Both the position numbers and the translations under genes were made by a program. Positions 1 to 5,823 of a stretch of DNA of 5,823 bases are shown here, one piece after another. The stretch is from Akkermansia muciniphila (GTDB taxonomy: Bacteria; Verrucomicrobiota; Verrucomicrobiia; Limisphaerales; UBA9464), in assembly GCA_945873715.1 (NCBI GenBank), contig CAMCFL010000231.1:1-5823 (forward strand). Reading direction: 5' to 3'. The notes beneath the pieces were generated by a model, which was not told the origin of the DNA, made no database searches, and saw only the letters and a list, made by a program, of their open reading frames with translations. Within the stretch, counting starts at the first letter, position 1. Every line of letters starts with the position of its first letter.

Positions 1-1
1 G

Positions 2-940
2 CCCGCCACGGGCACCGGTGAATCCAGGATGGGACTGACCGCGTTGGCCGGTGGCACCGGTCGAAGGACCGAGTGGGGCGAACTCCGGGTAAAGGACGCC
101 CGATCCGAGGAGGGGCGCTGGATCATTCCGGGTGAAGTTCCCCTGTTTACGGTGCGGGGCAAGCGGGCGCTGGATTTCAAAATGAACGGGGAAGAGGTGA
201 TGGGCTTTCTGGTCCCGTTGCCGGCGCGGCCCGGAAAGCCGTTCCTCGAGTGGAGCGACTGGGGTCCGCGTCCGCCCGCGCCCCATCCGCCCTGGCCGGA
301 CACCAAGCCCTCGTACCGCTTCCGGTTGCAGAAGATCCCCGAACCGCCCCCGGCACCCACCCAGGCGGAGAACGAGGCGGCGGTGGCCCGGGAAGAGCAG
401 GAGGCCTTCGAGCGCGTGACCGTCGAATCCCCCCTCGCGGACTGGTTCCCGTATGTCCACATCGGTGTCCGCGAGGATCGTCGGGCGTTGGCGATCGCGA
501 GGTTGACCTCCAAGCCCACCTTCCTCGCGGAGATGCGGGCATTGATTCTCGGAGAGGACGCGGAGAAAGCGTCGGCTGCCCTTCGACTGATCGAGTACCT
601 TCCCGCGTTCCCACCGGAGCTTTCCGCCATCGTGACTGCCGCAGGACACGATCTCGCCAAGCGTTTCCAGGGGGTCAATGCCACCCCGGTGAATGAAGAT
701 CCGATCTATCAAGGGGCGGCGAACGTCTCGATCCGGTTCAGCGGTTGGATGGTCGCGGTGCGCACCTTGCGGGAGAAGGCCGGCGGGGACTTTACACCCG
801 AGCTGAAGACCCTCCTGGAACTGTCCCGCGTCCGCACGGACAGCCTCGTGATGCGGGGCGATGTCTGTCGCGTCGCCAGCTACTACCTGAAGGAGTGGGC
901 GGGAATCGAGCCCCTGCCGACGGATCCGCCGCCGAAGTGA
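2..940 (+). CDS. Hypothetical protein, 5'-truncated by the window edge
   Basis: I do not recognise this protein. The frame is open from the left edge to a TGA at 938-940. The first ATG (position 29, giving 303 residues) has only an AGG directly touching it and no properly spaced ribosome binding site, so the real start is probably outside the window. Counting from that ATG, residues 30-65 look like a small beta-rich module (WIIPGEVPLF, then VRGKRALDFKMNG). Residues 79-111 are a proline-rich linker (RPPAPHPPWP, PEPPPAP). Residues 113-130 are a charged, probably helical stretch. Residues 135-292 look largely alpha-helical, with a HEAT-like flavour around 150-210. No transmembrane segment or catalytic motif is visible in the part present. 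The next gene begins 67 bp downstream on the same strand, so cotranscription is possible. That it is coding is fairly sure, from its length and protein-like composition; its function is unknown. Confidence 0.72.
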   Translation, partial: PATGTGESRMGLTALAGGTGRRTEWGELRVKDARSEEGRWIIPGEVPLFTVRGKRALDFKMNGEEVMGFLVPLPARPGKPFLEWSDWGPRPPAPHPPWPDTKPSYRFRLQKIPEPPPAPTQAENEAAVAREEQEAFERVTVESPLADWFPYVHIGVREDRRALAIARLTSKPTFLAEMRALILGEDAEKASAALRLIEYLPAFPPELSAIVTAAGHDLAKRFQGVNATPVNEDPIYQGAANVSIRFSGWMVAVRTLREKAGGDFTPELKTLLELSRVRTDSLVMRGDVCRVASYYLKEWAGIEPLPTDPPPK

Positions 941-1007
941 GCGCCGGGCGAACCGCTTGACCCGTGGCGAAGGGACCGGGCAACCTTCTCTTGCGAACAG
1001 CTCGTCG

Positions 1008-2396
1008 ATGCAGCCTCAAAGCCCTCAAGACCCCTTGGAAAGCCATCCCTCCCGCTCCCGCCGATGGCAGCCCTGGATCCTGACGCTCATCCTGACGATC
1101 GGTCTTGCGATTCGATGGCTGGCCGGTCTGCAGCAGCAGCCGGAGACCTCGATGATCGAGTTGGAGGACGGGATCGAGTACCTGGCCCAGGCGAAGTCCC
1201 TGTTACGGGGGAAACTGGACGATTATCCCCGCACCTATCAGTTCATCCGATCCCCGCTCTATCCGTTGTTTCTGGTTCCCTTCGAGTGGCTGACGCCGCA
1301 GGAAGGACGCGAGTGGACGCCCTCGGCAAAACACCATCTGGATCCGCCGGTGAAGATCTCGACTGCCATGTTCCGGGCCATCCAGGCGGTGCAATGCCTG
1401 CTCAGCATGGGCGCGGCCCTGCTGGTCGGGCGGATCGCGGGACAGATCGCAGGACCGACGGCGTCGTTGCTGGCCATCGGGTTCTTTTCCTTCAACCCGT
1501 TCATCGTCGTTTTTGCCGGAGTGGTGATGACCGAAACGCTGTTCCTTTTCCTGCTCTGGCTGTCGTTGCATGAACTGATGCGCTACTCCCGAACTTCCGG
1601 ACCGCAACGGTGGAAGCTCCTGGGTTCGGCTTCAGTCGTCCTCGCCCTCGGATGCCTATGCCGCCCGAACCTCCAGGCGTCCTTGCCGATGGTGGCGATC
1701 TGGGTGGGCTGGATCGAATGGCGATCATCACGGTCGTTCGGGAACAGCCTGGCGGCGATGACGATGATCACCGTGCTGATCTCCGCCATCCTCCTGCCGT
1801 TGATGATTCGCAACCATCTGCGCCATGGAGAACTGAACCTCTCCCCGCACTACGCCAAGGCGGTGCTGGCGCAGGGTCACTCACGCTATTACTTCGGAGC
1901 GCTGTCAGCAACGAACCGCGAAGCCTACGACGAAAACCTGAAATTGCTGTTCCGTCCGTCGAATGCGAATTCTGGTCTTCCCAAGGAACAGTGGCTGGAC
2001 GAACCACGAGAGTTCTTTCGCGAGCACCGTCGTGAGTGGCTGATCCTCCAATGGCTGAAGGCGAAGGCCTTCTGGCGTCCCTGGCTCAACCCCACCGTTT
2101 TCTCCAGCACCCGAGTGGCGATTTCTGCCATCGCAACCGTACCCCTGTTCCTCGGTGGATTCATGTCGCTGCTGATTCCCTCGATCCGCCGGCATCCGAT
2201 GACGCTCCTCCTTTGGGGTGTGGTCGTGACGAGTTATCTGATCGGGGGGTTCCTCTTCACCGCCAGTACCCGGTTCCGGATTCCTTTCCTCGATGTCGCC
2301 TTCATGGTCCTGGCCGCGGCCGCATTTTCCAGACTGCTGGACCGTTGGCTGCCCGGAAGCCATCCGGCCTTGCAGACCCGCTCCGACCATGTCTGA
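1008..2396 (+). CDS. GT-C fold glycosyltransferase, GT39/ArnT/PMT-like integral membrane protein
   Basis: Polytopic inner-membrane protein of 462 residues that probably moves a sugar from a polyprenyl-phosphate donor to an acceptor on the outer face of the membrane; donor and acceptor cannot be read from the sequence. A cytoplasmic, Arg-rich N-terminus precedes TM1 (about 23-41). The first periplasmic loop carries the acidic GT-C motif (E51, E53, D54, then Y58) and RSPLYPLFL at 81-89. Further membrane segments lie near 121-144, 147-165 and 166-188 (with TE at 175-176), at 204-218 followed by the family-typical RP (219-220), and at 226-236, 247-267 (ending P..IRN, 264-269), 370-391, 398-417 and 427-444. 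The late FRIP motif (423-426) also fits the family. A TTG at 957 would add 17 unremarkable residues. I prefer the ATG at 1008 because it gives a usual N-terminus, although neither start has a clear Shine-Dalgarno. The stop overlaps the selO start. Confidence 0.88.
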   Translation: MQPQSPQDPLESHPSRSRRWQPWILTLILTIGLAIRWLAGLQQQPETSMIELEDGIEYLAQAKSLLRGKLDDYPRTYQFIRSPLYPLFLVPFEWLTPQEGREWTPSAKHHLDPPVKISTAMFRAIQAVQCLLSMGAALLVGRIAGQIAGPTASLLAIGFFSFNPFIVVFAGVVMTETLFLFLLWLSLHELMRYSRTSGPQRWKLLGSASVVLALGCLCRPNLQASLPMVAIWVGWIEWRSSRSFGNSLAAMTMITVLISAILLPLMIRNHLRHGELNLSPHYAKAVLAQGHSRYYFGALSATNREAYDENLKLLFRPSNANSGLPKEQWLDEPREFFREHRREWLILQWLKAKAFWRPWLNPTVFSSTRVAISAIATVPLFLGGFMSLLIPSIRRHPMTLLLWGVVVTSYLIGGFLFTASTRFRIPFLDVAFMVLAAAAFSRLLDRWLPGSHPALQTRSDHV

Positions 2397-3852
2397 AGCC
2401 TCCACCGAAGACCCCACCCGAGCAGGGTGGTCCTTTGACCATTCCTATGCCCGATTGCCGCAGGCGTTTCATGCACGGGTCAACCCGACGCCGGTCCGGG
2501 AACCCCGCCTGGTGATCTTCAACCCGACGCTGGCCATTTCGCTGGGTCTGGATCCCGAGGCGTTGCGGGGAGACGAGGCCGCCGCGGTGTTCGCCGGCAA
2601 CCGACTCCCCGAGGGAGCCGATCCGATCGCCCAGGCCTATGCCGGCCATCAGTTCGGGCATCTCACCCGACTTGGCGACGGACGCGCCATTCTGCTGGGC
2701 GAGCAACAGACTCCGGACGGCCGACGGTACGACATCCAGCTCAAGGGGCCGGGTCGAACCCCCTACTCCCGAGGCGGCGACGGCCGTGCGGCGCTCGGTC
2801 CGATGCTGCGGGAATACCTGATCAGCGAGGCGATGCATGCGCTGGGAATTCCGACCACGCGCAGCCTGGCGGTGGTAACGACCGGCGAGCCGGTGTTCCG
2901 CGAGGAACCGCTTCCGGGAGCAATCCTGACCCGGGTCGCCGCCAGCCACATCCGGGTCGGAACCTTCGTCTATTTCGCGGCCCTTGGGGACATCGAGGGG
3001 CTCCAACGGCTGACCGGGTACACCCTTCAACGCCATTTTCCGGATCGGGTTGGCTCCGGCAATCCAGCCCGGGCGCTGCTGGAATCGGTGCTGGAACGTC
3101 AGGCCTCGCTGGTGGCGGCCTGGCAGTGCGTGGGGTTCGTCCACGGCGTCATGAACACCGACAACATGGCGCTCTCGGGCGAGACGATCGACTACGGGCC
3201 CTGCGCCTTCATCGATGCCTACGACCCGGAGGCGGTGTTCAGTTCCATCGATCACCAGGGTCGCTATGCCTTCGGCAATCAACCCCAGATCGTCGGTTGG
3301 AACCTGGCGCGCTTCGCCGAAGCCCTGCTCCCGGTCTTGCACGCGGATCCGAAACAGGGCGTCGCCCTGGCGCAGGAGGTGATCGCCGGATATCCGGAAC
3401 GGTTCCGTTCCCACTGGCTGACGGGCATGCGATCCAAGCTGGGCCTGTTCACGACGGAACCCGAAGACGACACGCTCATCGGGGATCTGCTGGACCACCA
3501 GCGCGCGGAACGTGCCGACTTCACCAACACCTTTCGCGAGCTCGATCCACTGGCACCGGCGGATGCGTCGATGGCGGATTGGTACGGCCGTTGGACTTCC
3601 CGGCTGGCCAGGCAATCCCAGTCACCCGAAGAGGTGACCCGCCTCATGCATTCGCGGAATCCCCGGATCATCCCGCGGAACCATCGGGTCGGGGAAGCAC
3701 TGGAAGCGGCGGTCCGGAAGTCTGACCTCGCGCCGTTCCAACACCTCCTCGCGGCCCTGGCATCGCCCTACGTCGAGACGCGGGACTCCGCCAGGTACAC
3801 GGAACCACCCCCTCCCGGCAGCGCCCCTTGCCGGACGTTCTGCGGGACCTGA
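2389..3852 (+). CDS. selO: SelO family protein adenylyltransferase (YdiU/UPF0061)
   Basis: Pseudokinase-fold enzyme that transfers AMP from ATP to Ser/Thr/Tyr of target proteins; in E. coli it is linked to redox and oxidative-stress homeostasis. At 487 residues it is full length (about 480 is usual). Family blocks appear in order: YAGHQFG (84-90), GDGRAILLGEQ (96-106), QLKGPGRTPYSR (117-128), SEAMHALGIPTTR (146-158), TRVAASHIR (181-189), HGVMNTDNM (252-260), IDYGP (267-271), DHQGRYAFGNQP (288-299) and PRNHRV (429-434). Matching the published Pseudomonas syringae SelO residues at a constant offset of six gives R99, K119, E142, R182 and R189, the base D258, and the metal ligands N259 and D268. 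All are present, so it should be active. The C-terminus FCGT carries a Cys where some eukaryotic homologues use selenocysteine. The ATG at 2389 is chosen because it overlaps the upstream stop (ATGTCTGA) and matches the family N-terminus. The open frame reaches back to 2293, but those codons lie within the glycosyltransferase gene and look unlike SelO. Confidence 0.97.
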   Translation: MSEASTEDPTRAGWSFDHSYARLPQAFHARVNPTPVREPRLVIFNPTLAISLGLDPEALRGDEAAAVFAGNRLPEGADPIAQAYAGHQFGHLTRLGDGRAILLGEQQTPDGRRYDIQLKGPGRTPYSRGGDGRAALGPMLREYLISEAMHALGIPTTRSLAVVTTGEPVFREEPLPGAILTRVAASHIRVGTFVYFAALGDIEGLQRLTGYTLQRHFPDRVGSGNPARALLESVLERQASLVAAWQCVGFVHGVMNTDNMALSGETIDYGPCAFIDAYDPEAVFSSIDHQGRYAFGNQPQIVGWNLARFAEALLPVLHADPKQGVALAQEVIAGYPERFRSHWLTGMRSKLGLFTTEPEDDTLIGDLLDHQRAERADFTNTFRELDPLAPADASMADWYGRWTSRLARQSQSPEEVTRLMHSRNPRIIPRNHRVGEALEAAVRKSDLAPFQHLLAALASPYVETRDSARYTEPPPPGSAPCRTFCGT

Positions 3853-3897
3853 CTCCGGTCCGTTGGGCTCGCTTGTTTCGGCCCAAAAACCGGAGTC
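3851..3897 (+). terminator. Two-part hairpin at the selO stop codon, terminator-like but without a T-tract
   Basis: GACTCCGGT (3851-3859) pairs perfectly with ACCGGAGTC (3889-3897). Inside it, TTGGGC (3863-3868) pairs with GCCCAA (3881-3886) around a 12-nt loop. A small internal loop (CCG against AA) separates the two stems. The first two bases of the outer arm are the last two bases of the selO TGA, so the structure begins exactly at the end of translation. No run of T follows either side, so a classical intrinsic terminator is doubtful. A 3'-end stabilising hairpin or a Rho-assisted stop is as likely. A competing local pairing (GGACC 3845-3849 with GGTCC 3857-3861) is also possible. Confidence 0.5.
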
Positions 3898-3899
3898 CT

Positions 3900-4037
3900 A
3901 TCCGCAGATGACGCAGATGACGCAGATGACAAAACCATTTCGCACAGAAGCGTTCTCCACCGCGAGGTGAGGACGGTTGCACGCCTTGGACGCTTTCAAG
4001 CGCCGCCCCATCTGCGAGATCTGCGCCATCTGCGGAT
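3900..4037. repeat. Palindromic REP/MITE-like intergenic element with 29-bp imperfect inverted arms
   Basis: The left arm (3900-3928) and the reverse complement of the right arm (4009-4037) agree at 26 of 29 positions, counted by eye. Both start ATCCGCAGATG. Each arm consists of three 9-bp CGCAGATNN units, perfectly repeated on the left and diverged on the right. The 80-bp centre contains further pairings: CACC-GCGA-GGTG (3958-3969), a four-base-pair stem with a GNRA-type loop; CGCT-TTCA-AGCG (3991-4002); and AAGCGT (3949-3954) with ACGCTT (3990-3995), which excludes the preceding hairpin. There is no open frame that looks coding. Its position between two convergent genes is typical of REP-like elements. 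Whether it recurs in the genome cannot be seen from one window. Confidence 0.7.
3903..3929 (+). repeat. Three perfect tandem copies of the 9-mer CGCAGATGA
   Basis: The unit CGCAGATGA occupies 3903-3911, 3912-3920 and 3921-3929 without a mismatch, followed by a further C. The same unit in reverse orientation and diverged form appears at 4009-4035 (reading CGCAGATGG, CGCAGATCT, CGCAGATGG on the minus strand). The left array therefore forms one arm of the larger palindrome. The perfect left copies against the diverged right copies suggest recent slippage or homogenisation on the left side only. Confidence 0.85.
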
Positions 4038-4058
4038 CAACCACTGCGATTACCGGGT

Positions 4059-5823
4059 TCAGAGCCGGGGAGCCGGAGGCACGATCGGCTCGCGGTAAGG
4101 CAGGACCCCCTTCGCGCGCGTCTTCCGGCGCCAGAGTTTGTCGCCGGCCGTCAGGAACAGTTCATCCATGTTCTTGCCGCCGAAACAGACGTCGGTCGCC
4201 CATTCCAACGGTTCGGGCTTGGCGAGGATGCCATTCACCCGGCCCGCCTGATCGCAGAATTGCACGCCCACCGAGCTGGCGACGAACAGACGTCCCTGGG
4301 TATCGACACACATGCCGTCGGCCGACGATCCCCGCGGATCATCGGGCAGGTGCAGATGGAAGTAGCGTTGGCGGTAGGCGAGGGTGCCGTCATTGCGGAT
4401 CTGGAAGCTGTAGATGAACTGGCCCACCATGTCGCTGACCAGGAGCAACGTCTGGTCGGGCGTCAGACACAGGCCCGCGGGAAACTCCACGCCGGTGTCC
4501 AGCACGGTGACCGTCCCCTTGGGATCCAGCATCTTCACGGCCCTTTTGGAAGGATCGGTGAAGTAGACCATTCCGCTCGAAGCCACCACCAGGTCCTTCA
4601 CCCCGGTCCCCGAGGCGAGGAACTTCTCGGCCGTCGCTCCGGTGTACTGCACCAGACGATTGCCATCCGGCTGCGAAGCCACCAGGGAACCATCCGCCCG
4701 GACGGCCAGCGACTGCGCCCCGGAAGTCTCCGAACGGAGCACGCTGACGGCTCCGTCGGTTCCCACGCGATAGACCCGGTCGGCACCGGAGTCCGCGAAA
4801 TAGACCGTTCCATCCGGGGCCGTGCACAGGCCGCCCGGAAGCGTGTAGCCCTGCCCCAGCAACTGCCAGTCCTCCCCCGGAAGGATCACCTGGGCAATGG
4901 GCGAATTGCTGGAATACCCGGCCCGGATCGGCGTCGCCCAGTCCTTCCACAGCCACCGCAGGGCATCGGGCAGGATCGCCCCCCCCTGCTTGCCATCGTG
5001 GCCGCCGGTGCCCCATTCCTTGCGCACCTCATATCCCGCCCAGGTGAGGGCACTGAACATGTCCTGGTTGGCGATCCACCAGTTGCCGCCATAGATGTTG
5101 AGGTCGTTGTAACCGTCTTGCAGGAACACCCGCAGCGGCTGCGGCTCAAACTTCCGGATCACGGTGGGATAATCATTGCCTCCCCGCAGCCCGACATAGG
5201 TTCCGATGGTGCTGAACACGCGCCGGAACAGATCCGGACGCTCCCACGCCGCGGTGAAGGCCGCGATCGCCCCGGAACTGGCACCGCCGATGGCCCGCAG
5301 GTTCGGGTCCGGATGGATCAGCACGCCCTTCTGGGCGACAACATCGGGGAGCAGTTCCTCGGCGAGATAACGGGCGTACCCGCCCCCAAGGCCGTCGTAC
5401 TCATAACTCCGATTGAATCGGGGCAGTGCGTTGGTCCCGCGGGTGGAAGGCACGACGCCCGGGTTCACGAAGACACCGATGGTCACCGGCATCTCGCCCT
5501 TGGCGATGAGGTTGTCGAACACCAGCGGCACCCGCCACCCGCCATTCGTTCCCACGTAGCCGCCCCCATCCTGGAAGACCATCAACGCCGCCGGACGGGT
5601 CCCGTCGTACTGGGCCGGGATGTAGACCCAATAGTCGCGCGCCGTGCCCGGGAACACCGAGTTGGTATCGGCCAGGTGGGTGTGCTTGGTGACCTTGCCG
5701 TGAGGCACCGCCGCATTGAACTGGGAGTCAGGCCCGAGCCTGTAATCGCTCTGCTCTGCCGGGGCCTGTCCCTGAAGCGCGATCGACAGGGTGGAAACCA
5801 CCCAGACCGCCGATGCCCCGGCA
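4059..5823 (-). CDS. Secreted esterase (Fes/esterase D-like) fused to an SMP-30/gluconolactonase-like propeller, 5'-truncated
   Basis: The frame runs from TGA (4061-4059) leftwards through a GTG at 5801 and stays open to the window edge. Codons before that GTG read AGASAVW, continuing into VVSTLSIALQGQA. This looks like a signal-peptide core with a cleavage site near GQA, so the true start lies outside and the protein is exported. Numbering from the GTG (580 residues), residues 55-290 are an alpha/beta hydrolase of the enterochelin-esterase type: YWVYIPAQY (57-65), VFQDGGGY (75-82), nucleophile elbow GASSG with S175, a likely acid D229 or D233, and H268 in GTGGHDG, followed by ILPDALRWLW. Residues 305-562 contain six propeller-blade signatures starting near 322, 362, 401, 441, 494 and 535, with SMP-30-like DGMCVDTQGRLFVAS (495-509). 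Usual metal-ligand positions at 322-324 and 442 appear substituted. Such fusions suggest breakdown of ester- or lactone-containing carbohydrate or aromatic compounds outside the cytoplasm; the substrate is unknown. Confidence 0.88.
   Translation of the reverse strand, partial: AGASAVWVVSTLSIALQGQAPAEQSDYRLGPDSQFNAAVPHGKVTKHTHLADTNSVFPGTARDYWVYIPAQYDGTRPAALMVFQDGGGYVGTNGGWRVPLVFDNLIAKGEMPVTIGVFVNPGVVPSTRGTNALPRFNRSYEYDGLGGGYARYLAEELLPDVVAQKGVLIHPDPNLRAIGGASSGAIAAFTAAWERPDLFRRVFSTIGTYVGLRGGNDYPTVIRKFEPQPLRVFLQDGYNDLNIYGGNWWIANQDMFSALTWAGYEVRKEWGTGGHDGKQGGAILPDALRWLWKDWATPIRAGYSSNSPIAQVILPGEDWQLLGQGYTLPGGLCTAPDGTVYFADSGADRVYRVGTDGAVSVLRSETSGAQSLAVRADGSLVASQPDGNRLVQYTGATAEKFLASGTGVKDLVVASSGMVYFTDPSKRAVKMLDPKGTVTVLDTGVEFPAGLCLTPDQTLLLVSDMVGQFIYSFQIRNDGTLAYRQRYFHLHLPDDPRGSSADGMCVDTQGRLFVASSVGVQFCDQAGRVNGILAKPEPLEWATDVCFGGKNMDELFLTAGDKLWRRKTRAKGVLPYREPIVPPAPRL
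5765..5823 (-). other. Partial signal peptide of the esterase/propeller fusion
   Basis: Read on the minus strand from the window edge, the codons give AGASAVW followed by VVSTLSIALQGQA and then the polar PAEQSDY. The uncharged hydrophobic run ending in small residues (G-Q-A) fits the h-region and signal peptidase I site of a Sec signal. The positively charged n-region and initiator codon are not in the window. This is the main reason to reject the GTG at 5801 as the true start. Confidence 0.6.

Noticed and set aside
11..61. Direct repeat GGCACCGGT at 11-19 and 53-61
   Set aside because: Nine bases, within coding sequence rich in Gly/Thr codons; most likely chance or codon-driven.
957..986. 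TTGACC (957-962) with CAACCT (981-986) as a sigma-70-type promoter before the glycosyltransferase gene
   Set aside because: The -10 match is very weak and the spacing is 18 bp; a TTGACC by itself is not enough in this composition.
957..1007. TTG at 957 as the glycosyltransferase start, adding 17 residues
   Set aside because: The added residues (TRGEGTGQPSLANSSS) are not conserved-looking, there is no ribosome binding site, and an ATG at 1008 gives a normal cytoplasmic N-terminus. It cannot be fully excluded.
1905..2417. 170-codon minus-strand frame under the end of the glycosyltransferase gene
   Set aside because: Low-complexity, Arg/Gly/Glu-rich translation typical of a shadow frame; the plus strand encodes clear membrane segments here.
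2302..3615. 437-codon open frame on the minus strand antisense to selO
   Set aside because: The plus strand is unambiguously selO with every family motif. Long antisense frames are expected in GC-rich genes, and the antisense translation shows no recognisable domain.
3901..3930. 9-mer array as a coding repeat (it would read ADD repeats in the selO frame)
   Set aside because: It lies beyond the selO TGA, the SelO C-terminus FCGT is already complete, and no start codon or family extension supports readthrough.
3903..4035. The short repeats as a CRISPR array
   Set aside because: The units are 9 bp and contiguous or inverted, with no regularly sized spacers and no cas gene nearby.

Overview
This GC-rich bacterial window carries four protein-coding genes and one convergent intergenic region that contains unusual structure. 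No RNA gene, insertion sequence, integrase, CRISPR array or phage gene is visible. The esterase/SMP-30-type propeller fusion with a signal peptide, the many exported or membrane proteins and the base composition suggest a Verrucomicrobiota or Planctomycetota genome. That placement is an inference from gene style, not from any marker gene.

Layout. (1) Positions 2-940 (+) hold an unrecognised protein whose frame is open to the left window edge, so its N-terminus is probably missing. (2) Positions 1008-2396 (+) encode a polytopic GT-C (GT39/ArnT/PMT-like) glycosyltransferase of 462 residues. (3) Positions 2389-3852 (+) encode a complete 487-residue SelO (YdiU/UPF0061) pseudokinase-fold protein AMPylase with all the known catalytic positions intact. 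It overlaps the glycosyltransferase stop by 8 bp. (4) Positions 3853-4058 are non-coding. They hold a two-part hairpin that starts inside the selO stop codon, then a roughly 138-bp palindromic element whose arms are each built of three 9-bp units (CGCAGATGA type). (5) Positions 4059-5823 (-) hold a secreted two-domain protein, an enterochelin-esterase-like alpha/beta hydrolase fused to a six-bladed SMP-30/gluconolactonase-like propeller. Its frame is open to the right edge, so the start of its signal peptide is cut off.

How the genes fit together. The first three genes run in the same direction with short gaps or an overlap, so they may share a transcript; the glycosyltransferase and selO are very probably translationally coupled. 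The fusion gene converges on them, and the repeat element sits between the two 3' ends, a typical place for REP-like elements and bidirectional transcription stops. I see no multi-gene system with an obvious shared purpose. The points most worth a second look are the palindromic 9-mer element and the apparent loss of metal ligands in the propeller domain.
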